From the NCBI GenBank assembly GCA_007922305.1, contig ML677334.1, forward strand, positions 22,961,915 through 23,025,914: a DNA stretch of 64,000 nt, written 5' to 3'. The stretch's first letter is position 1. Each line of letters opens with the position of its first letter. Shown piece after piece: positions 1 to 12,429 of the stretch. The position numbers and the translations under genes were made by a program. The notes under the pieces were generated by a model. The model saw only the letters and a list, made by a program, of their open reading frames with translations. It was not told the DNA's origin and did not search any database. The stretch comes from Dermatemys mawii (Eukaryota > Chordata > Testudines > Dermatemydidae).

Positions 1-1379
1 CCATTAGGCTGTAATTTAATATAGTTACATTATTCCTTAAATAGTACCGTACACACATCTCACAGTGACTGAGTACTGATAAGTTACAAGCTTTCAATAT
101 TTCTCTCACATGCCACCTTCCATGGATAAATCCCATGGAAGTGGTTATTAGGTGTAGTGAGTTTGTCAGGTCTGAGGCAGGAGTTGCTTGTAAAGAACAG
201 TGAATGTTTTGTCCGTCAGCACCAATGGACCTTTGTGTCACAGTCATTTAAAAAAGATGTGCCCTGAGCTACATTTTGCCTGTCCATGCACATGTTTTGG
301 CAACGAAGCATAAGATGTTAATAAAACCCTTGTTTACTGTTACAAGACTGTCGTTAAGTGTAGTGCAGTATTTCATGTCAAGTTATCACTGGCTTCCTCC
401 CATAGTAACAACCATCATTACAAACCTTTAGGATGTCTTCCAGGAGCAGGAAGAAGGCCACATGGTGTCTTGGTGGATCCTGGGGTCCTAGGAGATGTCA
501 GCTATGATGGTAAAGCTTTCTCTTTCCAGTCCATCCAAACTCTTTCAGTGACCTTCAGATAAACCGTGCCCAAGAAGGGTGGCAGCCTCATCCTGTGAAC
601 ACAAAACAATTTGCCAAAGCACATATTGGTGATTTCAGTTATAAATGTTTCTACCTATTTCTCAGGTCTGTCAGCTTATTGTCATGTCAACCTGTTATTT
701 CAGCAGGAGCCTTGAAGCCCTCTTATCGCAGTTCCTTTTACTGAAACAATCCAATTTGTACCAGCATATTTGTCTCCAACTTTCACTGTCTTTCATAAAC
801 AATTGTATGCAGCAGACTTGAGTTGAGACTCTGTTATGTTGGACAACGCAGAGTACAGGCCTCTATACAACAGTGTTCACCCCACCTCCAACTGAAGCCA
901 GTATGAGCCCCCCTTCTGTACAGTAAGTCTGGTCTAAACACAAAGTTGCACCAGTCTTGCTATGAGATGCAACTCCAGTAAACTTTCTAGTTCTTCTTTC
1001 AAATGCTCCATAATTGTGGGATCTGTCTAATTGACATGGAGCTTGTCAGTCTTGAGTTTCCCAATAGTTGTGGGCCTCCTCCCTCCAGGCCTGTTTTAGA
1101 CAGTAAAACAAATCAAGTTTACACATTCATTGGAAAGTGAATGTAATTGGATTGCAAGTGAATTTAGGCTTGCAATCCTGTGCAGAGTACCAGAGCGAGA
1201 ACTCAGGAGACTGAAGTGCTCTATTCTCACAGTCAAGATGGTTCAGGAAGCTACTGCACAAGCTTTCCAGCATTATCCCCCCTCACTTGCCCCGCAATGT
1301 GCCTCAGCTATCTGCTCCCCTCCTCCTGTCGGCTTTGGTGGTGTCTATACTGAAGCTGAACCGCTGTGGCAGGCCCTTT
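1..1379. other. No gene seen; possibly decayed transposon flank
   Basis: I see no conserved coding segment here. The longest open frame (1130-1408, plus) reads across the degenerate 3' part of the neighbouring Harbinger element on the other strand and resembles nothing. Part of 900-1379 could be decayed 3' sequence of that element, but no left terminal inverted repeat was found. Confidence 0.5.
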
Positions 1380-2428
1380 TAGTCACTTCTGTCCTGGACT
1401 GGATTTGAACCAGTGATATCCAAATGCACACTTTACCATCATTCTGCACTTGCTCACCCTATAGTTGAACTGCTCCTTACTACTGTCCAGGATGCCTGTG
1501 GAGCCATGGCATTAAGGGAATAGGCTGGGTCCCCAAGGATAACTATTGCCATTTCAATGCCCCCAACATTAATTTTCTGGTCTGGGAAGTAAGTCCCTTC
1601 TTGCAGCTGTTCAAACAAACCAGAGTTCCTGAATACATGGGCTTCATGCACCTTTCCTGGCCATCCCACGTTGATATCAGTGAAATGTCCCTTGTGATCT
1701 ACTAGTGCTTGCAGCACCATGGAAAAGTACCCCTTGCGGTTTACGTACTGGCCGCCCCGGTGTTCCGGTGCCAAGATAGGGATATGTGTTACATGGACGC
1801 ATCCGTCTGTTGCCCCACCGCAGTTAGGAAACCCCAGCGCTTTAAAGCCATCCACAATGGTCTGCACATTTCCTAAAGTCACTACCTTTGATAGCAGCTG
1901 CTCAATGATTGTGTTGGCTACTTGCAGCACAGCAGCCCCCACAGTAGATTTGCCCACTCCAAAGTGATTCCTGACTGACTGGTAGCTGTCGGGCGTTGCA
2001 AGCTTCCACAGGGCTATGGCCACTTGCTTCTTAACCTTGCGAGCTGCACTCATTCTGGTGTCTTTGCGCTTCAGGGCAGGGGACAGCAAGTCACCAAGTT
2101 CCATGAAAGTGGCCCTGTGCATGCAAAAGTTTCGCAGCCACTGGGAATCATCCCATACTTGCAACACTACACGGTCCCACCCGTCTGTGCTTGTTTCCTG
2201 GGCCCAGAACTGGCGTTCCACACCATGACCATGGCCCAGCGTCACCATGCTGTCCCAATCGCCACATGGCTTTCTCATAGGAACGTCTGTGTCCATGTCC
2301 TCATCACTATCGTGATCATGCTGTTGTTGCTGCCACTCCCAGTTTTGCATGTTCTGCAAATACTACTGGATAATGTGCGAGGTATTTCAAATGGTCACAA
2401 CTGCAGCAGTGAGCTGAGCGGCCTCCAT
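1380..2428 (-). pseudogene. PIF/Harbinger DDE transposase, inactivated
   Basis: Broken gene for a PIF/Harbinger (HARBI1-type, DDE_Tnp_4) nuclease, the enzyme that cuts and moves this class of DNA transposon. The main open segment is 1454-2359, 301 codons. It has the acidic, Gln-rich N-terminus, a helix-turn-helix-like stretch with VGKSTVGAAV, the first catalytic Asp in GATDG, the conserved segment VGWPGKVHEAHVFRNS, and the second Asp in GDPAY. A likely ancestral Met lies at 2426-2428 in the same frame, but in-frame stops at about 2387-2389 and 2363-2365 cut it off. Near 1480 the frame shifts; the expected continuation (FNYRVSKCRMMV) appears in another frame at about 1390-1455. The region with the final catalytic Glu is unrecognisable. 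The family is clear; the copy cannot make an active enzyme. Confidence 0.85.
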
Positions 2429-2570
2429 GCTTGCCGTGATATGGCACCTGCATGGGCAGGAAAAAAAAAGACATGAAATGAAGGAGGGAAGGAGAGCAGA
2501 GTGGCAGCAGTGCAGCCGTACACCATTTACTAGGACAGCTAGCAATCCTATTGCACCGTCTTCTGCAGGA

Positions 2571-2900
2571 GAGCAGAGTTGCAGGGGAAGCAGAGGTATA
2601 TGAGTGACAATAGCTTTCAAGCCTTCTGCACGAGTCATAGACCAGGAGAGCAGAGTTGCGGGGAAAGGGGTGGTGTACAGGTAATGATAGATTTCAAGCT
2701 TTCTGCACGAGTTGTAGGCCAGTAGAGCAGGAGAGCAGAGTTGCAGGGGAAGGGGTGGTCTATGGGTAATGATAGATTTCAAGCTTTCTGCATGAGTCGT
2801 AGGCCAGCAGAGCAGGAGAGCAGAGTTGCAGGGGAAGTGGTGGTGTACATCTAACAATGGGTTTCAGACATATCGCCTGAGTTGTGGGACAGCAGAATTC
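2571..2900. repeat. Minisatellite, about 75-86 bp unit, four copies
   Basis: Tandem units each begin with a version of GAGCAGAGTTGCAGGGGAA and contain TGATAGATTTCAAGCTTTCTGC and a GAGT(C/T)(G/A)TAG(G/A)CCAG segment. Units start near 2571, 2645, 2733 and 2815. They produce a misleading long minus-strand frame with a repetitive protein. The array lies in the non-coding part of the Harbinger element. Confidence 0.8.
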
Positions 2901-3295
2901 TGCAGACCTACTGCACCGTGTGCTGCTGGATAAATGACACGAAATGACGCAGAACGATTGTCTGCCGTACCTTGCATGGAGGGAGGGGTGACTGACGAGA
3001 CATGCCCAGGAAAAACTTCAAGAATGTTTTTGCCCCTTCATACACTGGGATGTATGAAGAATAAACCCAGAATTCCAATGGGTGGTGGAGACTTCAGGAA
3101 CTGTGGGATAGCTACCCGCAGTGCACCGCTCCGAGAGTCAACGCTAGCCTCTGTACTGCGACGCACTACGCCGACTTAGTGTGTTTAGTGGGGACACACA
3201 CAATCAAATGTATAAAATCTATTCTGAAAAATCGACTTCTATAAATTCGATATTATTTTGTACTGTAGACGTCCCATCACTGATGCCCTGAGATG

Positions 3296-3499
3296 TTTAG
3301 TCCATCCATTCCAGGATGGACAGGAATGGTGTCCCTAGGCTCTGTTTGCCAGAAGCTGGTAATGGGTGACAGGGGATGGATCACTTTATGATTACCTATT
3401 CTGTTCATTCCCTCTGGGACACCTGGCATTGGTCACTGTTGGAAGGCAGCATAGTGAGCTAGATGGACCTTTGGTTTGACTCAGTATGGCTGTTCTTAA
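3296..3499 (+). mobile_element. CR1 LINE 3' end fragment
   Basis: This aligns by eye with the 3' tail of the CR1 copy at 44700-44909: the segments AGGAATGGTGTCCCTAG, CTCTGTTTGCCAGA, GGCATTGGTCACTGTTGG and GCTAGATGGACCTTTGGT occur in the same order, and it ends in GGCTGTTCTTA. It is a heavily 5'-truncated, non-coding copy. Confidence 0.85.
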
Positions 3500-6264
3500 G
3501 TTCGCTTCCAGGGAAATCACTGAGGTAACAAAAATGTTATTCTCTTGAAACAATACCAGCCCCAGGACAAAACTCCTAGAGCTCCCTGTAGCTTTACATT
3601 TGGGACCAGTTAGCATTCCTAGTGGAGCTCTGCAATCCAAGGGAATGTGGCCAAGATCCTGCCTCCATTGTGGCTGCCTATATCTTGCTATGGGACAGCA
3701 TTTTGTACCTTTCTGCACACTCCTCCCCAGAGCTCCCTGTAGGCAGGATTCCTCAGGGTACCTCCATTTGGCTGCTACATCTCTGCACTCCTCAGAGGAG
3801 CTGCATGGCATCAATTTGCTCTTTGTTCTCCTCTCCAAATGTGCTTTTAATCTAATAAAGAGACGACTGCAGGAATTACAAACAATAAAATGTGGCAATT
3901 TTTTTTCCTCCTGACATTCTGTAACATTGCCCTTCACTCTAGCTGCCAAAAGCCAGCATCTGCTTCTATCATTCCCCTGCCGTTTCCTGGGTATGCTGAA
4001 CGAGGCCATGCTTTCTGATTACCAGGAGCACTTCCCCCTCTCCTGCACCTGCAGCTTACTTCTTCCATATTACTGCCCTTGCTCCATTTTACAAACCCTG
4101 ACTTAGAAAGGGGAGAATGGGAGAATTAACTCTTTCCTTGCTGGTACTATTCGCACACTGAGTTGGTGGGATTATGTCATAAGTAGTCCGCATCCTCCTC
4201 ATCTTTATTTTCCTTCCCCTCATCCTCTCTTCTTTCATTATCCAACACTTCTTCCTTCCCCGTCTTATCTCTTCCCTTCATCTCTCTCTTTCTCACCCCC
4301 TCCCTTTTTTTAAGGCTTGTATCTTCTGTAGTCAGCACCCACAGCCATTTGAGAATATGATCCCACACACCTGGCCAGGTTTGACAGTGACACACTTCCA
4401 GCAGAAGGCAGTGGTTTGCAAGACATCCCACGCCTATATTTTTAACCCTGAAGTCTCTGAGCACCACTAAAGTAGTGCATCAGGAACAGCTGAAAGGTTA
4501 CAGCTCTGATTGTTTTGCATCCACTTATTTTCACTGAGCTGGCTCTCGTCATCCATTTCTGCAGCTTCTCAACATTTACCCCCTACACACACCTAGCTCT
4601 TCACTCCTCCATAACATCCTCTGGGATACATAGCCAGAATGTAACTGCAGCCCCTTCCCTGCGGTAACTAGCATAGCTGCTAAACATACGCCGGTCATAT
4701 TAACCGAGACCAAATGGCCCTTGGGGCCTAACGCAAACCCTTCCCACAACATCCACAAACTGAACTTACTGCAATAAACTGCCAATGAAAAGCATAATCT
4801 CAAAGGAGCTCAGAATGTTAACTCTCAGTATCTCCTCAATTTGAGATCGCAGCTAGTTTCTCCTTCTGCACTGTGTGTCATATCCTGGCTTGCAAGCAGT
4901 CATATTGCAATCAATGGGACCATATGAGAGACAAGGCACTGTTATTCACTGTGAGTAATAGTAGCGGGATCTGGCTGTAAGGCTTCTAGTTAGCGCTAAA
5001 AGTGATGTCTGGAATCTTTGGCCTCTAAGTGGACAGCTGTGTGATAGAGCTGTAATCAGGCCTCTGAGTACTGAATATCGACACACTTTCCTATCAGCTA
5101 AACAGGAAGCATTATTTATTTTTGCTGTAAGTATCTTGACTTCTAAAGAATGCAGTTTAATTACTGAATCTGGGTGAAATTCAGCCCAGCTGAGAAATGA
5201 ATTCTTATTATCACCCTGATGGGCTGACTAAACTTCTTTCCCCTTAACGAGTTCTGTGTTTGACTGATTTATGTTACTTATTTTGTGCGTGTGTTTGCGT
5301 GGTGCTTAATGGTTGGTTACAAAGCAATTTTTCTTTACCTTAATTCTATCCATATAGAATCCTATTTGTTGACAGCACTCCTCCCGTTAGCTACCAGTAT
5401 CAATGCCAGTGTCCCAACTCATTTGAGGTGAACTTCACCTCTAAATGATGTGATATTTTTGGTGGGCTGCAATACAAGAATTTGGATAATTAGCCAGACT
5501 TATTTTCATCAAAGAGAGTAGCCTTTGAGCAGTAAAGAGAAGCTTTAATCTCAATCATGCCCCTCCCCCTTTTTAAATACATATCCAGCCTCCTAAATGC
5601 AACTTTTCTATGGATGGGAAATGGACAATAAAACAGTCATTGAGCAAAATCACTCCTTCACACATCCACCATGAGGACGCTATGGTTAGAATAGCTGAGA
5701 AGATTAAGGTAAACACGAGCCTACTTATAAAAGACCTCTCTGACCACCCAAGAGCATGTTTGTTGTCAAGATAGCCATTGAGGGACCCCTCGACCTGTCC
5801 AGATTTTTCTGAGAAGTTGACGTGCCAAGAAGAATATTCTGCAGTTGATGCCAGAAACCAGTCTCTTTTAACAGACCCGACTATGCGTGTACTCAGCTTT
5901 GATTTGTTCCTGGGACCTTCTGAACTGATTTCAAGTGGGCCAGGATCAATGCGCAGCAACCTTTCATACCTGGGGCCAATGAGATGACCCCCATGTGTGG
6001 CTGGGGCCAAAGACAGACGTCACACATCGCTGACCACTGCCCCTCTGACCAGGCAGACCACCAGCAATCCCAGATTTCTGGTGGTCTGAGGGCTCCGCAC
6101 TTCGCTGATGAGGCTGCCGCAAATGGTTTGGCAAGTTCCACGTGTGATAAGAAGACTGAACCTCAAAACGCTGTAGGATAGAAAGATTCAAATAGATTCC
6201 TGCTTTTTCCTGCTTAAATGGGGGATGTCATATATAGGCAGATGAGGCCACTTGCCTTAGCTGC
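3500..6264. other. Intergenic, no gene seen
   Basis: The open frames here are short and mutually overlapping, with no recognisable domain. 4180-4320 is pyrimidine-rich on the plus strand (CTTCCCC/CTCTT runs). No RNA gene or clear repeat family was recognised. Confidence 0.45.
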
Positions 6265-6406
6265 TTAGAGCTGGCTGCAAATTTTCAAATTTAAAAATTG
6301 AATTTTTGAAACTTACACGTATTGTTTTTAAATTTTATGTGGGGAAAATATTTATTTCTAATTTTTTTTTAAAAAAATCATAATATTTTCCTTTGACCAG
6401 CTCTAA
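6265..6406. mobile_element. Short AT-rich MITE with TTAGAGCTGG inverted ends
   Basis: The left end reads TTAGAGCTGGCTGCAAA; the right end read in reverse complement is TTAGAGCTGGTCAAA. The 142-bp interior is very AT-rich. It has no coding capacity and no certain target duplication, so the superfamily is left open (hAT-like non-autonomous element is likely). Confidence 0.6.
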
Positions 6407-8353
6407 TCCTGCTCTTTTGGCCCCAAAAACTCTCATTTCAATCTGCAACGGAATGTGCTGTAATGCAATTTACAACTACTCAACCGCAAATGTAGGGCCA
6501 GCTCCTCAGCAGCTGTAAACTGGTGCTGCTCCATTGAAATCAACAGAGCCATGCCTTGTCATGCTAACTGAGTAGATGGCTGATTTGTCTCTTAGCACCT
6601 GATTCTGCGCCCACTGAAGTCAATGGAAACTGTCATGGATTCTGGTGCGAACTGGATAAGACTGTTAGATCGCAGCATACAAAACTGAAATTGTCATTTT
6701 TGTAATGCCCTACCTAAGAAACATAATGATGAAAATGTTCTTGGCTAAAATCCAGTAAGCGAAGCTGGTGAGTTTAGATAACGTTAATTTCTCCAACCTG
6801 ACCAACTCTGTAAAAAAAATTAATTTCTTTTAACACGATAACTACTAATACTGAGCCCCATTATTTATTTCCAAATGCCCGACACTTGACCAGGGGGGAC
6901 TCTAATAAAACTGAATGATGGTCTTTGATGGGAGGAGAAGGGTGAAATCTCAGCTTTAAACTTTGTCCTTTCCTCTACTCAGCAGCCCACACTGCATGAA
7001 TGTAAAACGTTCCATGACTCGCATTCAACAGAAAGAGGGAAATGACTCGTGTCAATGAGTCAGCCCAGGCAAACGTCACTAGCTGATAAATAAAGCAATT
7101 TATTTTTGGGAGGCAAAGTGCCTTTTAAGTGGTAGGATCTGCACTACAGCTGCATGTTTCCAATTGTGTGGCTCCCTGGAGGGAATGTATTCTAAGAACA
7201 CCAGTTACTGGTACATAACCTAGCTCTCTTGTGCCTCAGCTCACAGGCTCTCTTTACCAGCACCTCTGTCACAGCAAAGCAGGAAAATCACAAGATGTGC
7301 ACATACTTATAAAGCTGTTCTCCTGCGATTCTGACCTGAGGATTCCAACAGAAGTCCTTGGATTGCTCAGTTATGGGTTTACGATGCCCTCAATCAGTCC
7401 TAGGGATAAACACAAAAGAGAGGGATCCTTGTTAATAAGAGGTCCTGAATTAGAAACCTTGTGATATGCTGCTAGCTCAGAAAGTACATCACAACCTTGT
7501 CAGCCCTGTTAATAAACTTCAGTCGCAGTGCTGACCTGCTGACAGGCTTGACAAGCTGCAGATGTTTTGCAGGTTTTGAATGAGGATTGGATGGGATGGA
7601 AGTCACCTACAGAGCAGGCAATTTCCTTCAGGGCAGGTGAAATGATTAACGATTATCATTGCCTTCGTACCTACAGGCCCCAGTCCTGGAGCAGGTCCCT
7701 ATTGTGCTAAGTAGTGTACAAACAGGGAACAAAAAGATGTTTCCCTGCCCCGAAGAGTTTACAATCTAAGCATAAGGCAAGAGACACCAGGTGGATGCAG
7801 ATAGACAGGGGAGTACAAGGAAATGAGACAATATTGGTCAGCATGATAGTCTGGTCTAAGCACACACAAGCAGCCTAACCACAGTCAAGGTTTTTGTTGG
7901 CATCGTGGTAGAGGAGAGTTTTAAGGGGGGGATTTGAAAGAGGACAATGAGGTGGCTTTGCAGATGTTTATAGGATGTTCCTCCCATGTGGGAGGAAGCA
8001 GGAGGGTGTTTGCCTGAAATTATAAGGTGCCAAGGTTATTTTATATTGAAAAGTTAAGTTAGCATTAAAAATGTATATGTAAAACTATGTACAAATAATA
8101 ACACTCATTTGTTAAAGTAGGTACAACCTGTGGTGGTTGCACAAAAGGTATGAACTATCCTAGCTAAGAGGCACTGATTTCATTGTAGCCTTCATGCAGA
8201 AACACCTATTTTGGGTAACTCAGACATACAAATTGGGAACAAACCTATAATTTGAAAGGATTACCTGAGCAGAGGTGGCATTTGGATTTCCCAATTAGTT
8301 AATGATAAGGGCTTTGTTCCTCTTCTACTGCAGAGTGGCTGCATTTACAACTA
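6407..8353. other. Intergenic; ancient SINE/LINE-like relic at 7650-7775
   Basis: No gene. The stretch 7650-7775 (GTGCTAAGTAGTGTACAAAC, then GAGTTTACAATCTAAG) is related in sequence to 20045-20110, 50220-50290 and 54300-54390, so it belongs to one old dispersed family. The rest shows nothing I can name. Confidence 0.5.
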
Positions 8354-8639
8354 AGAGTATGTCTACACTACAATCAAAAACCCGTGGCTAGCCCGTGTCC
8401 GCTAACTCAGGCTTGCAGGGCTCAGGCTGCAGGGATGTTTAAGTGCAGTGTAGACTTCTGGGCTAGGGCTGCAGCCTGAGCTCTGAGACCCACTCACCCG
8501 ACAGGATCTTAGAGCTCATGGTCCAGCCCTTGCCTGGAAGCCTACACTGCAATTAAACAGCCCTTAGCCTGACCCCTGTGAGCTGTGTCAGCTGGCATGG
8601 GCCAGCTGTGGGTGTTTGACTAAGGTGTAGATGTACTCT
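8354..8639. mobile_element. Harbinger-like MITE
   Basis: The ends are AGAGTATGTCTACACT on the left and, in reverse complement, AGAGTACATCTACACC on the right. The interior (about 250 bp) is non-coding and contains GCAGTGTAGAC internally. A possible TAA/TGA trinucleotide flanks both ends, as expected of Harbinger TWA targets. It resembles the MITEs at 31119 and 47250. Confidence 0.7.
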
Positions 8640-9958
8640 GATACTTATGAACATATCATCTTGGGCTGGGCATCTAGGACTGCCAGAAGCTCCAGAACTT
8701 CCGGGAGTTTTAGGAACATTTTATGAACTCCCCAGGTCCACGTCCACTCTGTATGTTTTGTTAATGAAGAGGAACTCCATTAGTCTGGCATTTTTTGTGA
8801 AAGTATTCGAAGGGGATTGATCACAGCCCTTAATAGAATCCCAGGGCCAGAGAATATTGCATTATGTTAAAAATGCCTCTGATGTCTCTTTGGTGTCGTA
8901 ATAAAGAAAAACAGGACCCTGATGCATATGCCATGGGACTATCCAAGAGTAGGCAGCTGTGGAGAGAGATGGACATAAGACTTACTATGGTGTTTGACTT
9001 CTGCAGCCAAACCTGCTGAAAATTATAGTTTAGGTTAGTTACCTGTGAAATGAATTTTTACTCCACCCCAAGACTGTAGTTCTCGATGGCTGTAGTGTTT
9101 ACTAAAGTGCAGGATTTTACAAAGATGGAAGAGTAAGCTTGTATCTAGAATAGAGCAGTGGTACCCATAGTTAGTAGCCAACTATGTAGAGCATACAAAT
9201 GTAGAGATCAGTTGTATGAATTTGAAGATATTTGTACTGTATTTCTATACATGCTTGGATAGAGCTAATACTGTCCCACTCTTTCCCTCTGCCCTGGTCC
9301 CCTCCTTCTGTTTTCTCCCTATTCATGTACATCTTCTATTTTATTACTGCAACGCCCACCCTAACATGTTATATCTATGCAGTGTTGTCATGTATTTGTC
9401 TAACTGTGATGAGATCCCATGATGCATACAGTATTTGGAAACGTATGCAAGATGTCGTTTTCCTCTTTGTACTTCTTATTGCCTGTTTCTTTACAAAAAT
9501 CAATAAAATAATCACCAAAAAATGCACAACCTAAGGCGTTGGATACTGACCTCAGTTATACCAGCTTTTCACCACTAAACTCCATGGACTTAACTGAAAT
9601 TACTCCTGTTTTATACTGATATAAGAAAAAGGCCCAAGCTCATGTGTTTTAATTTTTTGTTTACATTCCCATAGAACAGTAAACACTGTGTGGGGGAGGG
9701 GGAAAAATTGCTAATGATGTGGCACGAGAATAGCCACTATTTGATGATGATATCACATTAGTATCTGAATTTTACAGACTAATGTAACACTAAACATGTT
9801 TTCAATAGAAACACTCTAACATTAGGTTATAAAACCAACAAGCCACAGTGTGATGCAAAGAAATCTGATTTTTGCAGTTCTACTGGCGACTTATTTGTGC
9901 TCTGCTCCCAAGTTGTTTGTACAGTTGAGAATTATATCCTCATGCTACATAGCTGCTA
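8640..9958. other. Intergenic, no gene seen
   Basis: There are only short frames without domain similarity; those at 9216-9534 are low-complexity and hydrophobic by chance. No repeat family was identified. Confidence 0.4.
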
Positions 9959-10863
9959 TTAAGGCTGATTCCCCACTCTGGCACTTCGAGTGCAGAGGTG
10001 GGGGCCTGCAAGGAGCTGCATTAAACTTCCAAGGTTACAGCTTCTCTCTGACATGGGATGGGTGGATGCTACCCCCACCCAAATGCAAAAAACAAAACAA
10101 AACAAAAAAACTTTGAACCCAGGAGGGCACACTTGGGAATTCCTCCCTGTGGGGTACCCTCAAGCCCTTTCACCCCAACTCCGGGCAAGAGCTGAGAAAG
10201 AAAACAAAGGAAATCAGCTGTTGCCCCCAGCTAATTAAACAACATGTGCATAAATCTCTTAGGATATAGCAATCCAATCCTGTTCTTAAAAAAGGTAAAT
10301 TTTATTAAAAACAAAAAGAAAGAAAATACATCTGGAACTTAGGTTATTGCTAGATTTCAAAAGAGTAAATATAATAATTAAGCATCAAGAATGGTTTTCT
10401 TGAAGCCCATATTAATGGTTATGAGCAGGGGAAAAAAAGCATTTGGGGGTTAGCACAGGGGAGTCTACAAGCCACAAAGACATAAAAGAAATAAACCTAA
10501 TCATGTTTTTCTAGACATTCCCTGATCTACTTACATATCTGGGGTTTTACATAAGTAGTTTCTAGGTATGATCTGATGATTTTTCATAACTGGCTTAAAG
10601 CTTTTTACAGCATAGTTTCAGCTCTGTCCCCTCCCTCCAGAGAACAACAGACAGACAAAAGGGAATTTTTTTTTCACAATTTTAAAAAGTTCTAGCCCTC
10701 CCATTGGCTCTTTTGGTCAGGTGCCCACTCCCTTCCTTTTACCTATGGACTTTTAAAGCCCTGTACAGGTAAAGGAAGTAGAGAACAGCTACTAACAAGG
10801 ATTTTTTATCAATTGGCTGGCTGGGTGACCATAAAAGGGAACTGCCCCCCCTTTCTTTATCAC
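9959..10863 (-). mobile_element. Ty3/gypsy LTR (3' LTR of the element to its right)
   Basis: A block of about 0.9 kb running from AAGGCTGATTCCCCACTCTG to CTTTCTTTATCACA, with purine-rich A tracts in the middle (10290-10330) and an AC-rich run at 10087-10110. It directly adjoins sequence leading to gypsy RNase H on the minus strand, which places it as the 3' LTR of that element. Its start resembles that of the LTR at 45493 (GATT..CCCCACTCTG), so the two are probably related. Both boundaries are estimates; no target duplication was found. Confidence 0.6.
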
Positions 10864-11208
10864 ATGCCCCCTAAATCACAGATGGTGCTGGCCAGCCTGT
10901 TTGAGGTCAGGGCCTCACCGGCTGGGATTTCTTCCTGGAGGTTTTAGAAACAGAGTTAATAAGATATAATAACCTCTAATTTTACTACTAATTACATGAA
11001 GAACTAAACAGTATTTTTCACATTTCAAGGACTACAATGCCTTAGAATACAGGGATATTTTTACCCGGCTGATTTTGGGAAACCTTCCCGGGAGAGTGCA
11101 CCAGCCACTTTATTAGAAGCTTCTGAAATGTGTTGTATTTCAAAATTAAAATTTTGAAGAGAGGAACTCCACCAAAGAAGTTGTTTGTTGGCTTCACACA
11201 GCCAATTA

Positions 11209-11496
11209 CTACTTCAGGGCAGCATGGTCAGTCTGCAGGTGGAAATGCTGTCCCCAAATGTAGAGGCGTAGCTTCTCCAGAGCATACACAATGGCGTAAC
11301 ATTCTTTTTCTGAGATTAACCAGTGGCTTTCCCTCTCAGAAAAATTTTTCTGGACAAACACGACAGGATGGAATTGTTGATCAGGTCCTTCCTGCATTAA
11401 AACTGTTCCTACACCACACTCGGACGCACTTGTGGTTACAATGAAAGGTTGGTTGCAGTCCGGGGCCCTTAGTACAGGGTCAGACGTAAGGGCCAC
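11209..11496 (-). pseudogene. Gypsy RNase H fragment
   Basis: A 95-codon open segment with the gypsy RNase H pattern: SDPVLRAPDCNQPFIV, then GVGTVLMQEG, the conserved Glu in EKECYAIVYALEKLR, and the later Asp in LQTDHAALK. The first catalytic Asp, normally in a TDAS motif, is replaced (TSAS). Upstream, 11500-11800 is the degraded connection between reverse transcriptase and RNase H. Inactive relic. Confidence 0.85.
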
Positions 11497-11805
11497 CTTA
11501 AGCTGGTTAAAGGCTTTTTGACATTTTTCAGTTCACTGAACTGCATTTGGCTGTTTTTTTTCTGGTTAAGTCTGTCAGAGGTATGGCAATTTAGCTGTAG
11601 CCCAAGAAAGCTTGGACCTATTTCTTTGACTTAGGCACAATTTTGGATAGCATTTACTTTAGCCTGTAGAGGATTGATAGTTCCTTGACTCACCTTGTGT
11701 CCAAGTATATTACCCTGTTTAGATCTATTTGACACTTTTTGGCCTTAATGGTTAATCCTGCCTCCCTTATGCACGGGAAGACAGCTTGAAGGTGTTTCAG
11801 GTGTT

Positions 11806-12426
11806 CTACCCATGAATCTGAGAATATAGGCACATCATCAAGATAGGCAACTGCAAATTCCCCAAATCCAGCCAGAAGATTATTTGGAAGGTCGCAGATG
11901 CATTTTGCAGTTCGAAAGGGAGTACATTAAATTCATACAGTCCTTCATGGGTGATGAAGGCTGACCTTTCCTTGGCTGGGTCATGTAGCGGCACAGGCCA
12001 GTACCCCTTAGTTAAGTCTAAGGTGGAGATGAAGGGGGCATGTCCCAGTTTCTCCAATAGCTCATCTGTACATGGCATTGGATAGTTTTCTGGGAGAGTT
12101 ACAGCATTTAGCATATGGTAGTCCACTCAAAAGTGGATTTCTCCATCGGGGTTGGGAACCAGAACCACTGGAGAGGCCCATGAACTCTCAGAGGGGCAGA
12201 TTAACCCCATCTGTAACACGTCCTTGATCTCCCTTTCTACTGCAGTTTTAGAGTGAGGAGCAATCCAGTAGGGTTGGGCTCTACTTGGGGGAGCATCACC
12301 TATGTCAATGGAGTGGTACGACCATTCTGTCCCTCCTGGGATGGCTAAGAACATTGGTGTGAAACTGGTGCACAACTTCTGGATTTGTTGTCGCTGCTTA
12401 TGCCCCAGGATGATGGAAAGGCTCAC
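11806..12426 (-). pseudogene. Gypsy reverse transcriptase fragment
   Basis: Two abutting open segments (12426-12127 and 12126-11806) are separated by a stop. The first has the N-terminal fingers pattern ending SSWASPVVLVPNPDGEI. The second has FISTLDLTKGYW (first catalytic Asp) and GLYEFNVLPFELQNASATFQ. The YLDD catalytic box is still encoded at about 11834-11845 but in a different frame, so a frameshift separates it from the palm domain. Dead copy. Confidence 0.88.
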
Positions 12427-12429
12427 CTC

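Larger units (their letters stand above)
1380..3274 (-). mobile_element. Harbinger DNA transposon, decayed
   Basis: The element carries the transposase pseudogene, then roughly 850 bp of non-coding sequence with a minisatellite. Its right end is the motif CTGTAGACGTCCC at about 3262-3274, which resembles the terminal repeats of Harbinger-type elements. No matching left terminus was found, so the left boundary is only the last recognisable coding homology. CR1 3' sequence begins about 20 bp past the right end. Confidence 0.6.

Noticed and set aside
2387..2857. 156-codon minus-strand frame with repetitive His/Leu/Cys text
   Set aside because: Produced by reading the minisatellite; its last residues only join the decayed Harbinger N-terminus.
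3392..4009. 205-codon minus-strand frame
   Set aside because: Its 3' part is antisense to a CR1 tail and the rest has no domain, repeat structure or splice context.
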